Shown piece after piece: positions 18,309 through 27,277 of a DNA stretch of 64,000 nucleotides (positions are counted from its first letter, which is position 1; every line of letters begins with the position of its first letter). This DNA comes from Pseudoalteromonas luteoviolacea (lineage in GTDB: Bacteria; Pseudomonadota; Gammaproteobacteria; Enterobacterales; Alteromonadaceae). The translations under genes and the position numbers were made by a program. The stretch is from NCBI RefSeq assembly GCF_001750165.1, contig NZ_CP015411.1, positions 4,564,501 through 4,628,500 on the forward strand. Reading direction: 5' to 3'. The notes under the pieces were generated by a model. That model was not told where the DNA came from. It made no database searches and saw only the letters and a program-made list of their open reading frames with translations.

Positions 18309-18686
18309 TCAGATCTCCAAACCTGTTAAAAAGCCTACGATGCGGAATAAAATGCCGTCTAAGCCCCAAAGGACTAACGCCATAATTACAGTCGCGATCA
18401 TTACGATGAAAGTGGTATGCGTTGCTTCTTGACGCGTCGGCCATACAACTTTACGAACCTCAATACGAGATTCTTTTGCAAATGCAATAAAAGTACGACC
18501 TTTTTCAGTCGTCGCAGCGATACCTAGAGCGGCACCCACAGCAACCACAACACCGACGGCGCGTACTAGTGCAGACATATCTGCATACATGTAGTTACCA
18601 ACTACTGCGCCAGTGAGTAGTACAACTGCAACTAGCCATTTTACCGTGTCCATCGAGCTAGACGGGTTTTCAACATTAGTGCTCAT
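18309..18686 (-). CDS. secE: Preprotein translocase subunit SecE
   Basis: SecE clamps and stabilises SecY in the inner membrane translocon. The product has 125 residues with three hydrophobic segments (about 13-33, 38-56 and 94-118), as in E. coli (127 residues). The essential region before the last helix reads ESRIEVRKVVWPTRQEATHT, the signature of the family. It is followed at 4 nt by nusG. Transcription probably starts at or near the tRNA-Trp promoter upstream. Confidence 0.98.
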   Translation of the reverse strand: MSTNVENPSSSMDTVKWLVAVVLLTGAVVGNYMYADMSALVRAVGVVVAVGAALGIAATTEKGRTFIAFAKESRIEVRKVVWPTRQEATHTTFIVMIATVIMALVLWGLDGILFRIVGFLTGLEI

Positions 18687-18715
18687 AATTGTTTTACCTT
18701 AAATACAGACACAAC

Positions 18716-18736
18716 AACCCTGTCTTAGACAGGGTT
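18716..18736 (-). other. Hairpin between tRNA-Trp and secE
   Basis: A perfect 9 bp stem (AACCCTGTC/GACAGGGTT) with a 3 nt loop lies between tRNA-Trp and secE. No U run follows in the leftward transcript, so it may be a processing or stability element that separates the tRNA from the secE-nusG message rather than a terminator. Confidence 0.45.
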
Positions 18737-18813
18737 AATCCATTAAATCCAAATTTATAAATAAGCGACGAGTACAACACACATTATTTTAAATTTGGAC
18801 TAAAAGTATAGAG

Positions 18814-18890
18814 TGGCAGGGGCGGCAGGACTCGAACCCGCAACCATCGGTTTTGGAGACCGCTGTTCTACCAATTGGAACTACGCCCCT
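18814..18890 (-). tRNA. trnW: tRNA-Trp (CCA anticodon)
   Basis: The minus strand gives a full cloverleaf of 77 nt. The acceptor stem is AGGGGCG paired with CGCCCCT, followed by an encoded GCCA end. The anticodon loop is TCTCCAAAA with anticodon CCA (Trp), and the T loop contains GGTTCGAGTCC. The D loop sequence AGTTCCAATTGGTAG is also typical. It sits just upstream of secE-nusG, the neighbourhood also seen in other gammaproteobacteria. Confidence 0.98.
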
Positions 18891-18905
18891 GCAAAGTGGA
18901 TGCCC

Positions 18906-18933
18906 ATTATACTGACGAACAAACTGAAAACAA
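18906..18933 (-). promoter_or_regulatory. Promoter of tRNA-Trp (and possibly secE-nusG)
   Basis: On the minus strand TTGTTT (18928-18933) and a perfect TATAAT (18906-18911) are 16 bp apart. A G+C-rich discriminator GGGC follows, typical of stable RNA promoters under stringent control. The -10 lies 16 bp before the tRNA 5' end. Confidence 0.75.
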
Positions 18934-19197
18934 GTGTAAAAGTTATACATCGTATGATTTTCACAACTTTTGTTTTTTTATCAGTTATTAAACACCCATT
19001 TAAAACCGCTTTTTAAGTACTTAAGTTGCATAAATAAGCGCTGTTATATTGCGATTGTATGAAGGATATTGGTGGGGCTGAGCAAAATATCAAGTCTCTA
19101 CTTATAAAAACTGATGAGTTAGTACAATACCAGCGAAAAGGCTACACACAGAAAACGTCAATTGAGCGGACATCATCAATTCCGCTCAAAAAGCCGA
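18934..19197. other. Intergenic region downstream of deoC with weak hairpin
   Basis: This region lies between the tRNA-Trp promoter and the 3' end of deoC. It contains an 8 bp stem TTGAGCGG/CCGCTCAA (19162-19169 and 19182-19189), which could end deoC transcription, although the following U tract is poor. An open frame from 19059 on the plus strand shows no recognisable product and overlaps deoC antisense. No other gene is seen. Confidence 0.5.
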
Positions 19198-19956
19198 TTA
19201 CCCCTGTGCGACAACTTGTTTTACATCCACCAATAAGCTCGACGCACCAAATCTAAACATGCTTGGGTTAACCCAGTCATCGCCCATTATATCAGCCGCG
19301 AGCGTTAAATAAGGGACTCCTTGAGCGACCGTTTTAACACCGCCAGCCGCTTTAAACCCAACAGACTTGCCGTTAATTTTTATACGCTCTATCATCACTT
19401 GTGCAGCGGCCAAGGTCGCATTGACCGATACCTTGCCAGTACTGGTTTTAATGAAATCAGCGCCAGCCAGAATCGCGATATCACTAGCTTGTGCGATTAA
19501 TTCTGGTTTTTCAAGTACACCGGTTTCAATGATCACTTTAAGTTTCACCAACGTACCACAGACTTTTTTGCTTGAGTGTACATATTGCCATGGCGTATCC
19601 GGATCGCCGGCCACCACTTGGTTATACGGCATCACTAAATCGATTTCATCGGCACCATCGTCAATTGCTTGCTGTGTTTGTGCTAACACTTGCTCAAGTG
19701 GCTGCTCACCACATGGGAAGTTGGTTACGGTCGCAACTTTAACCTTTTGCCACCCACGAGCTGCTAGCTCCATTTTGCATAAACGAACAAATTGGGGATA
19801 CACACAGACTGCTGCAGGCAGCGCAATGTGTGCATCAATATTGTCTAACATAGCAATAATACTTTGCTGTGTATCATCATCATTGAGCGAGGTTAAATCC
19901 ATTAGCTCAAGCACGCGTGTTGCATCGCTCATCGTAACTTGCTGCTCTATACTCAT
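19198..19956 (-). CDS. deoC: Deoxyribose-phosphate aldolase
   Basis: DeoC splits 2-deoxy-D-ribose 5-phosphate into glyceraldehyde 3-phosphate and acetaldehyde in deoxynucleoside catabolism. The 252-residue TIM-barrel product matches the class I family: LMDLTSLNDDDT near the N-terminus, VTNFPCGE, DEIDLVMPYN with an active-site Asp, KTSTGKV with the Schiff-base Lys, and VGFKAAGGVK with the second catalytic Lys. It stands alone here; the deoABD genes that often accompany it are not adjacent. The annotated start gives a short extension before MSDATRVLELMDL, so an internal ATG 8 codons later is an alternative. Confidence 0.96.
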   Translation of the reverse strand: MSIEQQVTMSDATRVLELMDLTSLNDDDTQQSIIAMLDNIDAHIALPAAVCVYPQFVRLCKMELAARGWQKVKVATVTNFPCGEQPLEQVLAQTQQAIDDGADEIDLVMPYNQVVAGDPDTPWQYVHSSKKVCGTLVKLKVIIETGVLEKPELIAQASDIAILAGADFIKTSTGKVSVNATLAAAQVMIERIKINGKSVGFKAAGGVKTVAQGVPYLTLAADIMGDDWVNPSMFRFGASSLLVDVKQVVAQG

Positions 19957-20346
19957 TACGTCTCCTTAAAACTTTAAACCACCTCATGGTTCAATAGCTA
20001 TCAAACAATTTCTCTTGTTATACACCCAGTAGAATAAATTACACGCGCCCCCTACAGGACATTTGTCCTCAATCGTACTCTTTGATAACCAAAATGAAAT
20101 CTGTTCCACTCTGTGCGTTCGATTATATCTCATAACCAATCGCTATAAGTTGCTAATATGGATACATTTTAGCCTCTAGGCCTTGAAATATAAGCCTTAA
20201 ACCCAAATCGAAGTCGGTATATAACTTTTAGTTATATAATTTGGGTTAATATTATTTTTTTGTCTTTAAAGGCCGATATATTCTGCCCTCCTACTAAGTC
20301 ATTTTAGTTGGCTTACATCAAGGTTATGCATTTAGGGGCGAATGTT
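19957..20346. other. deoC-cysG divergent intergenic region
   Basis: This ~390 bp region separates the divergent deoC and cysG genes. The deoC-proximal part shows no gene or structure. The cysG-proximal part holds a nested inverted repeat (20200-20247), a candidate CysB site, and a possible -10 TATATT at 20277-20282, about 50 bp downstream of the dyad centre. This would place the dyad near -60 from a start, where LysR-type activators usually bind. Confidence 0.55.
20200..20247 (+). promoter_or_regulatory. Candidate CysB operator upstream of cysG (nested inverted repeat)
   Basis: Two arm pairs are nested: AACCCAAAT (20200-20208) with ATTTGGGTT (20239-20247), and TATATAAC (20218-20225) with GTTATATA (20231-20238) around a 5 nt loop. 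The core CTTTTAGTTAT (20225-20235) recurs exactly at 45687-45697 upstream of cysJ, the other sulfur operon. A dyad upstream of a sulfur operon fits a LysR-type activator; CysB is the obvious candidate by pathway, not by proof. Confidence 0.55.
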
Positions 20347-21768
20347 GTGCAATATTTACCGATATTTACTAAGTTAGACGACAAACCAGTATTGGTAGTC
20401 GGTGGCGGCGATGTCGCTTTACGAAAATGCCAAGCATTTCTAAAAGCACGTGCACAAGTCACTGTCGTCGCTCCTGAGTTTTGTACCGAACTGGTCGAGT
20501 TAGCAGAACAGGGTCAATTAAATCTCGTTAAAGAGTATTTTGATACGCACCACGTACTGGGCATGATGTTGATCATTGCCGCGACTGACAATGAAGCAGT
20601 TAATAAGGCCGTGTTCAATGCTGCTAACGCGCAAAACATATTCGTTAATGTGGTAGACGACCAACCTAAATGTGGTTTTATCTTCCCATCTATCGTTGAT
20701 AGAGACCCTATTACCATCGCTATTTCAAGCGCCGGTACTGCACCTGTATTAGCGCGTAGGATCAGAGAAAAATTAGAAACCTTGATCCCACATCACACAG
20801 GCAGATTGGCCAAATTAGCAGGTGATTTCAGAGATCAAGTCAAAGCACGCTTCAATACCTTTTCAGACCGACGTCAATTTTGGGAGCGTGTGTTTGATTC
20901 AAGTATCGTCAGTAAAGTACAGGTCGGTGATGAGCAAGGCGCTCAGCAGCAACTTAACGATATGCTGACGCAGCCTAGTGCGCCAGAAGGCGAGGTGTAT
21001 GTGGTCGGTGCAGGTCCTGGCGACCCAGAGTTACTAACCATTAAAGCCCTACAACTTATGCAGCAAGCTGATGTTGTCGTTTATGATTACTTAGTGTCTG
21101 ATGAAATTATGGAGCTAGTGAGACGCGATGCCGATTTAGTCTGCGTTGGTAAAAAAGCTGGCCACCATAGTGTTAAGCAAGAAGATACTAACCAAATGCT
21201 GGTGAACTTCGCCAAGCAAGGTAAAAAGGTGTGCCGTATCAAAGGTGGTGACCCGTTTATCTATGGCCGAGGCGGCGAAGAAGTCCAAGTGCTGGCCAAA
21301 CACGGCGTTAAATATCAAATTGTACCGGGGATAACTGCTGCCGCTGGTTGTAGTGCATACTCAGGTATTCCTTTAACACACAGAGACCATGCACAAGCCA
21401 TTCAGTTTGTTACTGGGCACTGTAAAAAGGATGGTCAAGAATTGGATTGGCGCGGACTTGCGCAATCAAATCAAACCTTGGCTGTTTACATGGGCGTGAT
21501 TAAATCGCCACATATTCAGGCCAAGCTGCTAGAACACGGTAGATCACCTGAAACACCCATAGCCATTGTAGAAAATGGCACACGTCAGTCACAGCGTGTC
21601 GTCCGCGGCACACTCGGTGAATTGGCAGCAAAAATAGAGCAGCATAATATTCAATCACCCGCACTATTAATCATTGGTGAGGTCGCTGCACTACACGAAG
21701 AATTAGCATGGTTTGGGCAAACGGAGCAGATCAGTAGCTTTGCACAACCCATTACCCAAGTAGCTTAA
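20347..21768 (+). CDS. cysG: Siroheme synthase (uroporphyrinogen methyltransferase / precorrin-2 dehydrogenase / ferrochelatase)
   Basis: CysG converts uroporphyrinogen III to siroheme, the cofactor of the sulfite reductase encoded at 42-44 kb. I choose the GTG at 20347 (VQYLPIFTKLDDK), which aligns with the E. coli MDHLPIF start and has TAGGGG eight bases upstream; upstream TTG 20308 and ATG 20326 lack this fit. That gives 473 residues (E. coli 457). The N-terminal half has the NAD-binding VVGGGDVALRKCQAFL; the methyltransferase half shows VVGAGPGDPELLT, RIKGGDPFIYGRGGEE and VPGITAAAGCSAYSGIPLTH. It is the first gene of cysG-cysD-cysN-permease-cysC-cysQ. Confidence 0.97.
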   Translation: MQYLPIFTKLDDKPVLVVGGGDVALRKCQAFLKARAQVTVVAPEFCTELVELAEQGQLNLVKEYFDTHHVLGMMLIIAATDNEAVNKAVFNAANAQNIFVNVVDDQPKCGFIFPSIVDRDPITIAISSAGTAPVLARRIREKLETLIPHHTGRLAKLAGDFRDQVKARFNTFSDRRQFWERVFDSSIVSKVQVGDEQGAQQQLNDMLTQPSAPEGEVYVVGAGPGDPELLTIKALQLMQQADVVVYDYLVSDEIMELVRRDADLVCVGKKAGHHSVKQEDTNQMLVNFAKQGKKVCRIKGGDPFIYGRGGEEVQVLAKHGVKYQIVPGITAAAGCSAYSGIPLTHRDHAQAIQFVTGHCKKDGQELDWRGLAQSNQTLAVYMGVIKSPHIQAKLLEHGRSPETPIAIVENGTRQSQRVVRGTLGELAAKIEQHNIQSPALLIIGEVAALHEELAWFGQTEQISSFAQPITQVA

Positions 21769-21803
21769 TAGACTTAATTTAATTAACAGTAGGACGACGA
21801 ACA

Positions 21804-22703
21804 ATGGCTTTAACCCACCTTCAGCAACTTGAAGCTGAAAGTATAAAGATTATTCGCGAAGTCGCTGCAGAATTTGATAACCCAGTGATGCTTTACTCTA
21901 TTGGTAAAGACTCTTCAGTGTTACTGCATTTGGCTCGTAAAGCATTTTACCCAGCAAAGATTCCTTTCCCTCTACTGCACGTAGATACGGATTGGAAATT
22001 TCGTGAAATGATTGAGTTTCGCGACCGCTTGGCAAAAGAATATAACTTTGACCTGATTGTTCATAAGAACCCTGAAGGTATTGCCATGGGCGTCGGCCCG
22101 TTTACACACGGCTCAGCGAAACACACTGACGTGATGAAAACGCAAGGCTTGAAACAAGCACTTGATAAGTATGGCTTTGACGCAGCATTCGGTGGTGCAC
22201 GTCGTGACGAAGAAAAGTCACGTGCAAAAGAGCGTGTTTATTCATTCCGTGATAAGCACCATCGCTGGGATCCGAAAAATCAACGTCCAGAACTTTGGAA
22301 TACGTATAACAGCCAAGTTAACCCGGGCGAAAGTATCCGTGTATTCCCGTTATCTAACTGGACTGAACTTGATATTTGGCAATATATCTACCAAGAAAAC
22401 ATCGAAATTGTTCCTCTGTATTTGTCAGACAAACGCCCCGTGGTTGAACGTAACGGTACATTGATCATGGTTGATGACGAGCGTATGCCACTTGAAGAAG
22501 GTGAAGTGCCTGAGATGAAGTCTGTACGTTTCCGTACACTGGGTTGTTACCCACTGACAGGTGCTGTTGAGTCTGAAGCCAATACATTAACCGGCATCAT
22601 CGAAGAAATGCTGCTATCCACATCATCGGAGCGCGAAGGCCGTGTTATTGACCACGACTCAGCAGGCTCCATGGAGAAGAAAAAACGCGAGGGGTATTTC
22701 TAA
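21804..22703 (+). CDS. cysD: Sulfate adenylyltransferase subunit 2
   Basis: CysD is the catalytic N-type PPase subunit of ATP sulfurylase, which makes adenosine 5'-phosphosulfate (APS) from sulfate and ATP, driven by GTP hydrolysis on CysN. The 299-residue product has the PP-loop-like motif YSIGKDSSVLLHLARKA, then DTDWKFREM, GGARRDEEKSRAKERVYSFR and the FPLSNWTELDIW segment of the family. It starts 35 bp after cysG and its stop is immediately followed by the cysN ATG, so the two subunits are co-translated. Confidence 0.98.
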   Translation: MALTHLQQLEAESIKIIREVAAEFDNPVMLYSIGKDSSVLLHLARKAFYPAKIPFPLLHVDTDWKFREMIEFRDRLAKEYNFDLIVHKNPEGIAMGVGPFTHGSAKHTDVMKTQGLKQALDKYGFDAAFGGARRDEEKSRAKERVYSFRDKHHRWDPKNQRPELWNTYNSQVNPGESIRVFPLSNWTELDIWQYIYQENIEIVPLYLSDKRPVVERNGTLIMVDDERMPLEEGEVPEMKSVRFRTLGCYPLTGAVESEANTLTGIIEEMLLSTSSEREGRVIDHDSAGSMEKKKREGYF

Positions 22704-24119
22704 ATGTCTACAGCTAATGAAGTAAGAGAACTGGGCATTGAGGCCTATCTGTCTCGCCAACAAGACAAAAGTTTATTACGCATGATGACTTGCGGTAGCG
22801 TTGATGACGGTAAGTCGACACTCATCGGCCGCTTGCTACATGATAGCCACCAGATTTATGAAGATCAGCTTGCTGCACTTCACAAAGATAACGAAAAAGT
22901 GGGTAACGCTGGTGAAGAACTAGACTTAGCTTTATTAGTAGATGGCCTGCAAGCTGAGCGTGAGCAAGGAATCACCATTGACGTTGCATACCGTTATTTC
23001 TCAACGGCAAAGCGTAAGTTCATCATTGCTGATACACCAGGGCACGAACAGTATACCCGCAACATGGTAACAGGTGCTTCAACGAGTGATCTGGCTATTA
23101 TCTTGGTTGATGCTCGTTACGGTGTGCAGGTACAGACTAAACGTCATAGCTTTATTTGTGATTCTTTAGGTATTAAGCAATTTGTTGTTGCTATCAACAA
23201 AATGGACATCGTTGATTTTGACGAAGCCGTTTTTGAGAAGATCAAAGCTGACTATCTAAAGTTCGCTGAGCAGCTCAATGTTTCGGACATCAAGTTTATT
23301 CCGATGTCTGCACTCAAAGGCGACAACGTAGTAACACGCTCTGAAAAGACGCCTTACTACACTGACAAGCCACTACTTGAACTACTTGAAGACTCACCTG
23401 CTGCTGAAGCAAATCATGCCTTTGAAGCTCGCTTCCCTGTACAGTATGTAGTGCGTCCAAACCTAGACTTCCGTGGTTTCCAAGGCACGCTCACATCAGG
23501 TTCACTCAGTGCTGGTCAATCGGTTAAAGTATTGCCTTCTGGCAAGTCTTCAACCATCAAAGAGTTGGTTACTTTTGATGGCCACCTTGAGCAAGCGCAA
23601 ACAGGCCAAGCATTTACCATTACATTAGCAGATGAGATTGATGTGAGTCGTGGTGATGTCATTGTGCCTGCGGATTCTACCGCTGCCGTGACTAACCTTA
23701 TTCAAGCAAAGCTTGTGTGGATGCATGAAGAGCCACTTGTACTGGGCAAAAACTACAACTTCAAGCTGGGTAGCAAAAACACTTCTGCCATTGTACGCAA
23801 AATTGACCACACGATTGATGTGAACACGCTGGAGCAAGGCCAAGCGGAGCAATTACAGTTAAATGAAATTGCAATCGTTACACTTGAACTGACTGAAAGC
23901 ATCGTGGCAGATATCTATCGCAGCAACCACGAAACGGGTTCATTCATCCTGATTGACCGCATCAGCAACCTTACCATCGGTGCAGGTATGATTGAAGCGC
24001 TATTGGCTGAAGAGTCTGCAACGACTTCTGAGTTCAGTGCTTTTGAACTTGAATTCAACGCGTTAGTACGCAAGCACTTCCCACATTGGCAAGCGCTTGA
24101 TATTAGCAAGTTGAAGTAA
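22704..24119 (+). CDS. cysN: Sulfate adenylyltransferase subunit 1 (GTPase)
   Basis: CysN is the regulatory GTPase of ATP sulfurylase. Its 471 residues carry the EF-Tu-like G motifs GSVDDGKSTLIGRLLHDS (P loop), REQGITIDVAYRYF (switch I), DTPGHEQYTRNM (G3) and NKMD (G4), followed by two beta-barrel domains. The E. coli protein has 475 residues. There is no C-terminal APS kinase domain, so this is not a CysNC fusion; the kinase is the separate cysC at 25878. Its ATG directly abuts the cysD stop. Confidence 0.98.
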   Translation: MSTANEVRELGIEAYLSRQQDKSLLRMMTCGSVDDGKSTLIGRLLHDSHQIYEDQLAALHKDNEKVGNAGEELDLALLVDGLQAEREQGITIDVAYRYFSTAKRKFIIADTPGHEQYTRNMVTGASTSDLAIILVDARYGVQVQTKRHSFICDSLGIKQFVVAINKMDIVDFDEAVFEKIKADYLKFAEQLNVSDIKFIPMSALKGDNVVTRSEKTPYYTDKPLLELLEDSPAAEANHAFEARFPVQYVVRPNLDFRGFQGTLTSGSLSAGQSVKVLPSGKSSTIKELVTFDGHLEQAQTGQAFTITLADEIDVSRGDVIVPADSTAAVTNLIQAKLVWMHEEPLVLGKNYNFKLGSKNTSAIVRKIDHTIDVNTLEQGQAEQLQLNEIAIVTLELTESIVADIYRSNHETGSFILIDRISNLTIGAGMIEALLAEESATTSEFSAFELEFNALVRKHFPHWQALDISKLK

Positions 24120-24150
24120 GTGAAGTTATGCCTGTTATTGGGAGACAAAC

Positions 24151-25878
24151 GTGCTAGTTGATCAAATCATCTTAACAGGCATTATGATCGCTTTAGTCGT
24201 GTGCTTATTTGGCACACGACTCAATCCAGCTTGGTTATTTGTCAGCGCTATTGGCGTGAGCTATTTAACTGGTTTAATCGAGCTGGAATCTATGTTGGTG
24301 AACTACGCCAACCCTTCTTTGATCACGCTTATTTTGTTGATCTTAGTCTCTATTGCCATTGAAAAGACCACTTTGGTACAAAAGCTTGCCAGTACACTTG
24401 CCAGTGGCAGCTTGTCCAAGTCAGTGATGAAACTAGGCCTCTCTACCGCCTTTTTGTCGTCTTTTACGAACAACACTGCCGTCGTTGCTTCGCTTATTAG
24501 CACCATCAAAGAGAGCCAAACACACTCGCCCTCTAAGTTACTATTACCATTGTCATATACAGCAATCTTAGGCGGTACATTAACTTTAATTGGCACATCA
24601 ACTAATTTAATCGTCAATGGCTTTGCCGTTGACGCAGGTATGGCCCCACTGGGCTTTTTTGACTTCACATTAGTCGGCTTCGGCGCATTGACCGTAGGTC
24701 TACTGACAATATTATTACTGCTTAAATTTCTTCCGGACCACGGTACCGAAGACCAAGAAGTGGTCCCCTTTTATTTAGAAGGTAAGGTCTCAGCCGATTC
24801 AAAATTGATTGGGCGTACTGTAGAAGAGAATGGCCTTCGCGATTTAAAAGACTTATTCCTAGCAGAAATTATCCGCGGTGAACGACGCATATGCGCAGTT
24901 ACCCCCCAACAAGAAATCTGCCAAGGAGACGTTTTACTGTTTGTCGGTGACATCAAATCTGTGCCTTTATTGCGTCGCTTTGATGGCCTTCAGGTGGTCC
25001 ATGACAAACATGAAAAAGACGTGGAGCACTTGGTCGAAGTCGTGGTCAGTCAATCATCAAAATACATTGGCAAAACCATTAAAGAAATCCGCTTTCGCGA
25101 ACAGTTTCATGCCGCTGTTATCGCTATTCGTCGCGGTCATGACCGCCTACAAGGTGGCCTTGGTAAAGTGAAACTGCAAGCAGGCGACTCACTCATTTTA
25201 GCGCCGGGCAGTGATTTTTATAACTTACCAGATTTAAAGCGCGAGTTTGTTTATATCTCGGGCTTAGATTTACAAACACACCTAACCAAAAAGCAATCTG
25301 GTAATGTGCTGTTAGGCTTTGCCGCTGTAATTGGTTTGGGGATATTTGACATTGTACCTTTGGTAAAAGGGCTGATGGTTTTGTTACTTGCACTGGTTGC
25401 GCTTGGCACCATCAAGGTGAACGAAATGAAACGCCGTTTTCCTATTGAATTACTGGCGATTGTAGGCAGTGCAATTGGCCTTGCCAAATTAATGATAGAA
25501 ACGGGGTTAGCTGCCCAGCTTTCTGATGCCCTCTTTTTATTACTCGGAGACTTTGGCCCGTATGGCGCTTTCATCGCCATTTTTGTGATGACCGTCGTCT
25601 TTACAGAGCTGATCACCAACAATGCCGCTGCTGCACTGTCTTTTCCAGTTGCCTATGCGTTAGCGGTTGGATTTGGTGTCGATCCACTCCCCTTTATTAT
25701 GGCTGTTGCATTTGGTGCATCAGCCAGCTTTATTTCCCCCTTTGGTTATCAAACAAACTTGATGGTATATAGTGCCGGAAACTACCGTATAAAAGACTAC
25801 GTCACGGTGGGCGTTCCGCTATCAATTATCTATTCTATTACCGTCCTGACCTTGATCCCATTGGTCTTTCCCTTTTAA
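24151..25878 (+). CDS. SLC13 (DASS) family transporter with two RCK_C domains, candidate sulfate uptake
   Basis: This 575-residue inner-membrane protein has two blocks of hydrophobic helices (about 1-205 and 390-575) flanking a soluble part at about 210-375. That part contains two TrkA-C/RCK_C-like domains (GRTVEENGLRDLKDLFLAEI and GKTIKEIRFREQFHAAVIAI). The helical parts carry the DASS-type SFTNNTAVVA and ITNNAAAALSFPVA motifs and GTSTNLIVNG. Members transport sulfate or dicarboxylates with sodium. Its place between cysN and cysC suggests sulfate, since no CysPTWA genes are seen. It starts with GTG after GGGAGA, and its stop overlaps the cysC ATG by one base. Confidence 0.9.
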   Translation: MLVDQIILTGIMIALVVCLFGTRLNPAWLFVSAIGVSYLTGLIELESMLVNYANPSLITLILLILVSIAIEKTTLVQKLASTLASGSLSKSVMKLGLSTAFLSSFTNNTAVVASLISTIKESQTHSPSKLLLPLSYTAILGGTLTLIGTSTNLIVNGFAVDAGMAPLGFFDFTLVGFGALTVGLLTILLLLKFLPDHGTEDQEVVPFYLEGKVSADSKLIGRTVEENGLRDLKDLFLAEIIRGERRICAVTPQQEICQGDVLLFVGDIKSVPLLRRFDGLQVVHDKHEKDVEHLVEVVVSQSSKYIGKTIKEIRFREQFHAAVIAIRRGHDRLQGGLGKVKLQAGDSLILAPGSDFYNLPDLKREFVYISGLDLQTHLTKKQSGNVLLGFAAVIGLGIFDIVPLVKGLMVLLLALVALGTIKVNEMKRRFPIELLAIVGSAIGLAKLMIETGLAAQLSDALFLLLGDFGPYGAFIAIFVMTVVFTELITNNAAAALSFPVAYALAVGFGVDPLPFIMAVAFGASASFISPFGYQTNLMVYSAGNYRIKDYVTVGVPLSIIYSITVLTLIPLVFPF

Positions 25879-26486
25879 TGGATAGCTTCATGGATAAAAA
25901 TATTGTTTGGCATAATTATGCCGTTGAAAAAACACATCGCAGTGAGCTCAAAGGCCATAAACCTGTGATCCTTTGGTTCACTGGCTTTTCTGGCTCAGGG
26001 AAAAGTACTGTGGCCAATGCCTTAGAAAGCGCACTTCATCAAAATGGTGTGCATACCTATTTACTCGATGGCGATAATGTAAGGCATGGTTTATGTAAGG
26101 ACCTAGGGTTCAGTGACGCAGATCGTGTCGAAAATATTCGCCGAGTGGGTGAACTCAGTAAACTGATGGTTGATGCAGGTCTTATCGTCTTAACAGCATT
26201 TATTTCACCGTTTCAAGCTGAACGAGATATGGTAAGAAACCTTGTAGAAGACGGAGAGTTCGTCGAAGTCTTTTTAGATACGCCGCTTGAAATCTGTGAG
26301 CAACGCGATCCCAAAGGGTTATACAAAAAAGCGCGCGCTGGAGAAATCAAGAACTTCACTGGTATCGATTCTGACTATCAACCACCAGTTGCCCCTGAAA
26401 TAAGATTGAACACAGGTGAGAATTCACTTGAGCAGTCCGTCCAGCAACTGATAGATTACTTGAAAGATAAAAATATCATCCAGTAG
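25878..26486 (+). CDS. cysC: Adenylyl-sulfate kinase
   Basis: APS kinase phosphorylates APS at the 3' position to give PAPS, the substrate of CysH. The 202-residue product shows the P loop GFSGSGKST, YLLDGDNVRHGLCKDLGFS, NIRRVGEL, the FISPFQAERDMVR lid region and DPKGLYKKARAGEIKNFTGI, all diagnostic. The ATG overlaps the stop of the upstream transporter gene by one base (TAATG), implying translational coupling. A second Met four codons later is an alternative start. Confidence 0.98.
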   Translation: MDSFMDKNIVWHNYAVEKTHRSELKGHKPVILWFTGFSGSGKSTVANALESALHQNGVHTYLLDGDNVRHGLCKDLGFSDADRVENIRRVGELSKLMVDAGLIVLTAFISPFQAERDMVRNLVEDGEFVEVFLDTPLEICEQRDPKGLYKKARAGEIKNFTGIDSDYQPPVAPEIRLNTGENSLEQSVQQLIDYLKDKNIIQ

Positions 26487-26498
26487 CAAGGATAACCA

Positions 26499-27269
26499 AT
26501 GAATGATACTGACCTGCTCGAAGAACTCGTCGAGCTATCTCGCCTCGCAGGCGAAGAAATCATGCAGATCTATGCCAAAGATTTTGCCGTAGATTATAAA
26601 AATGATGACAGCCCAGTCACCGAGGCTGACTTGGCCGCCAATCGCGTGATCACCGCAGGTCTTGCCCGCTTGACGCCTAAAATTCCAGTTTTAAGTGAAG
26701 AAAGTGCTGACATTAGCTGGCAAGAGCGGCAAACTTGGCAGCAATACTGGCTGGTTGACCCAATCGATGGCACCAAAGAGTTCATCAAGAAAAACGGCGA
26801 ATTCACGGTGAACATTGCACTGATTGAAAACGGTAAGCCAATCATGGGTGTAGTATTCGCACCAGCACTGAACGTTTGTTATTTGGCAGCACAAAGCATT
26901 GGCGCATTTAGAGAGTGTGGAGAAGCCCGTATCGAACTCAAGGTGACCAAAAAGCCAAATCAAGGCACCATTAAAGTCGTTGGTTCTCGTTCGCACCCAT
27001 CCCCTGAACTGGCAGACTATCTTGCCCAATTTGATGATGTTGAAATGGTGCCTAAAGGCAGTTCATTGAAGCTGTGCTTAGTCGCTGAAGGTGAGGCCGA
27101 TATTTACCCGAGACTTGGCCCGACCAGCGAATGGGATACTGGCGCTGGACATGCAGTCGCACAAATAGCTGGAGCTACCGTCAGCCAAGTGGACGGCTCG
27201 CCGCTCACTTATAATCAAAAAGAGTCTTACCTTAATCCTTACTTTATTGTATCGAGACTCGATGCTTAA
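26499..27269 (+). CDS. cysQ: 3'(2'),5'-bisphosphate nucleotidase
   Basis: CysQ hydrolyses 3'-phosphoadenosine 5'-phosphate (PAP), the toxic by-product of PAPS reduction, to AMP. The 256-residue protein belongs to the lithium-sensitive inositol monophosphatase superfamily, with metal-binding motifs SEESADISW and WLVDPIDGTKEFI near residues 65-95 and the C-terminal WDTGAGHAVAQIAGATV. It lies 12 bp behind cysC as the last gene of the operon, so the enzyme that clears PAP is co-expressed with the PAPS-making enzymes. A terminator hairpin follows. Confidence 0.97.
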   Translation: MNDTDLLEELVELSRLAGEEIMQIYAKDFAVDYKNDDSPVTEADLAANRVITAGLARLTPKIPVLSEESADISWQERQTWQQYWLVDPIDGTKEFIKKNGEFTVNIALIENGKPIMGVVFAPALNVCYLAAQSIGAFRECGEARIELKVTKKPNQGTIKVVGSRSHPSPELADYLAQFDDVEMVPKGSSLKLCLVAEGEADIYPRLGPTSEWDTGAGHAVAQIAGATVSQVDGSPLTYNQKESYLNPYFIVSRLDA

Positions 27270-27277
27270 TCCATTTT

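Noticed and set aside
18813..19016. Plus-strand open frame beginning MAGAAGLEPATIGFGDRC.
   Set aside because: It is the antisense translation of tRNA-Trp, a common false prediction.
19059..19256. Plus-strand open frame of 65 residues.
   Set aside because: It runs through the deoC terminator region and into deoC antisense, with no recognisable product.
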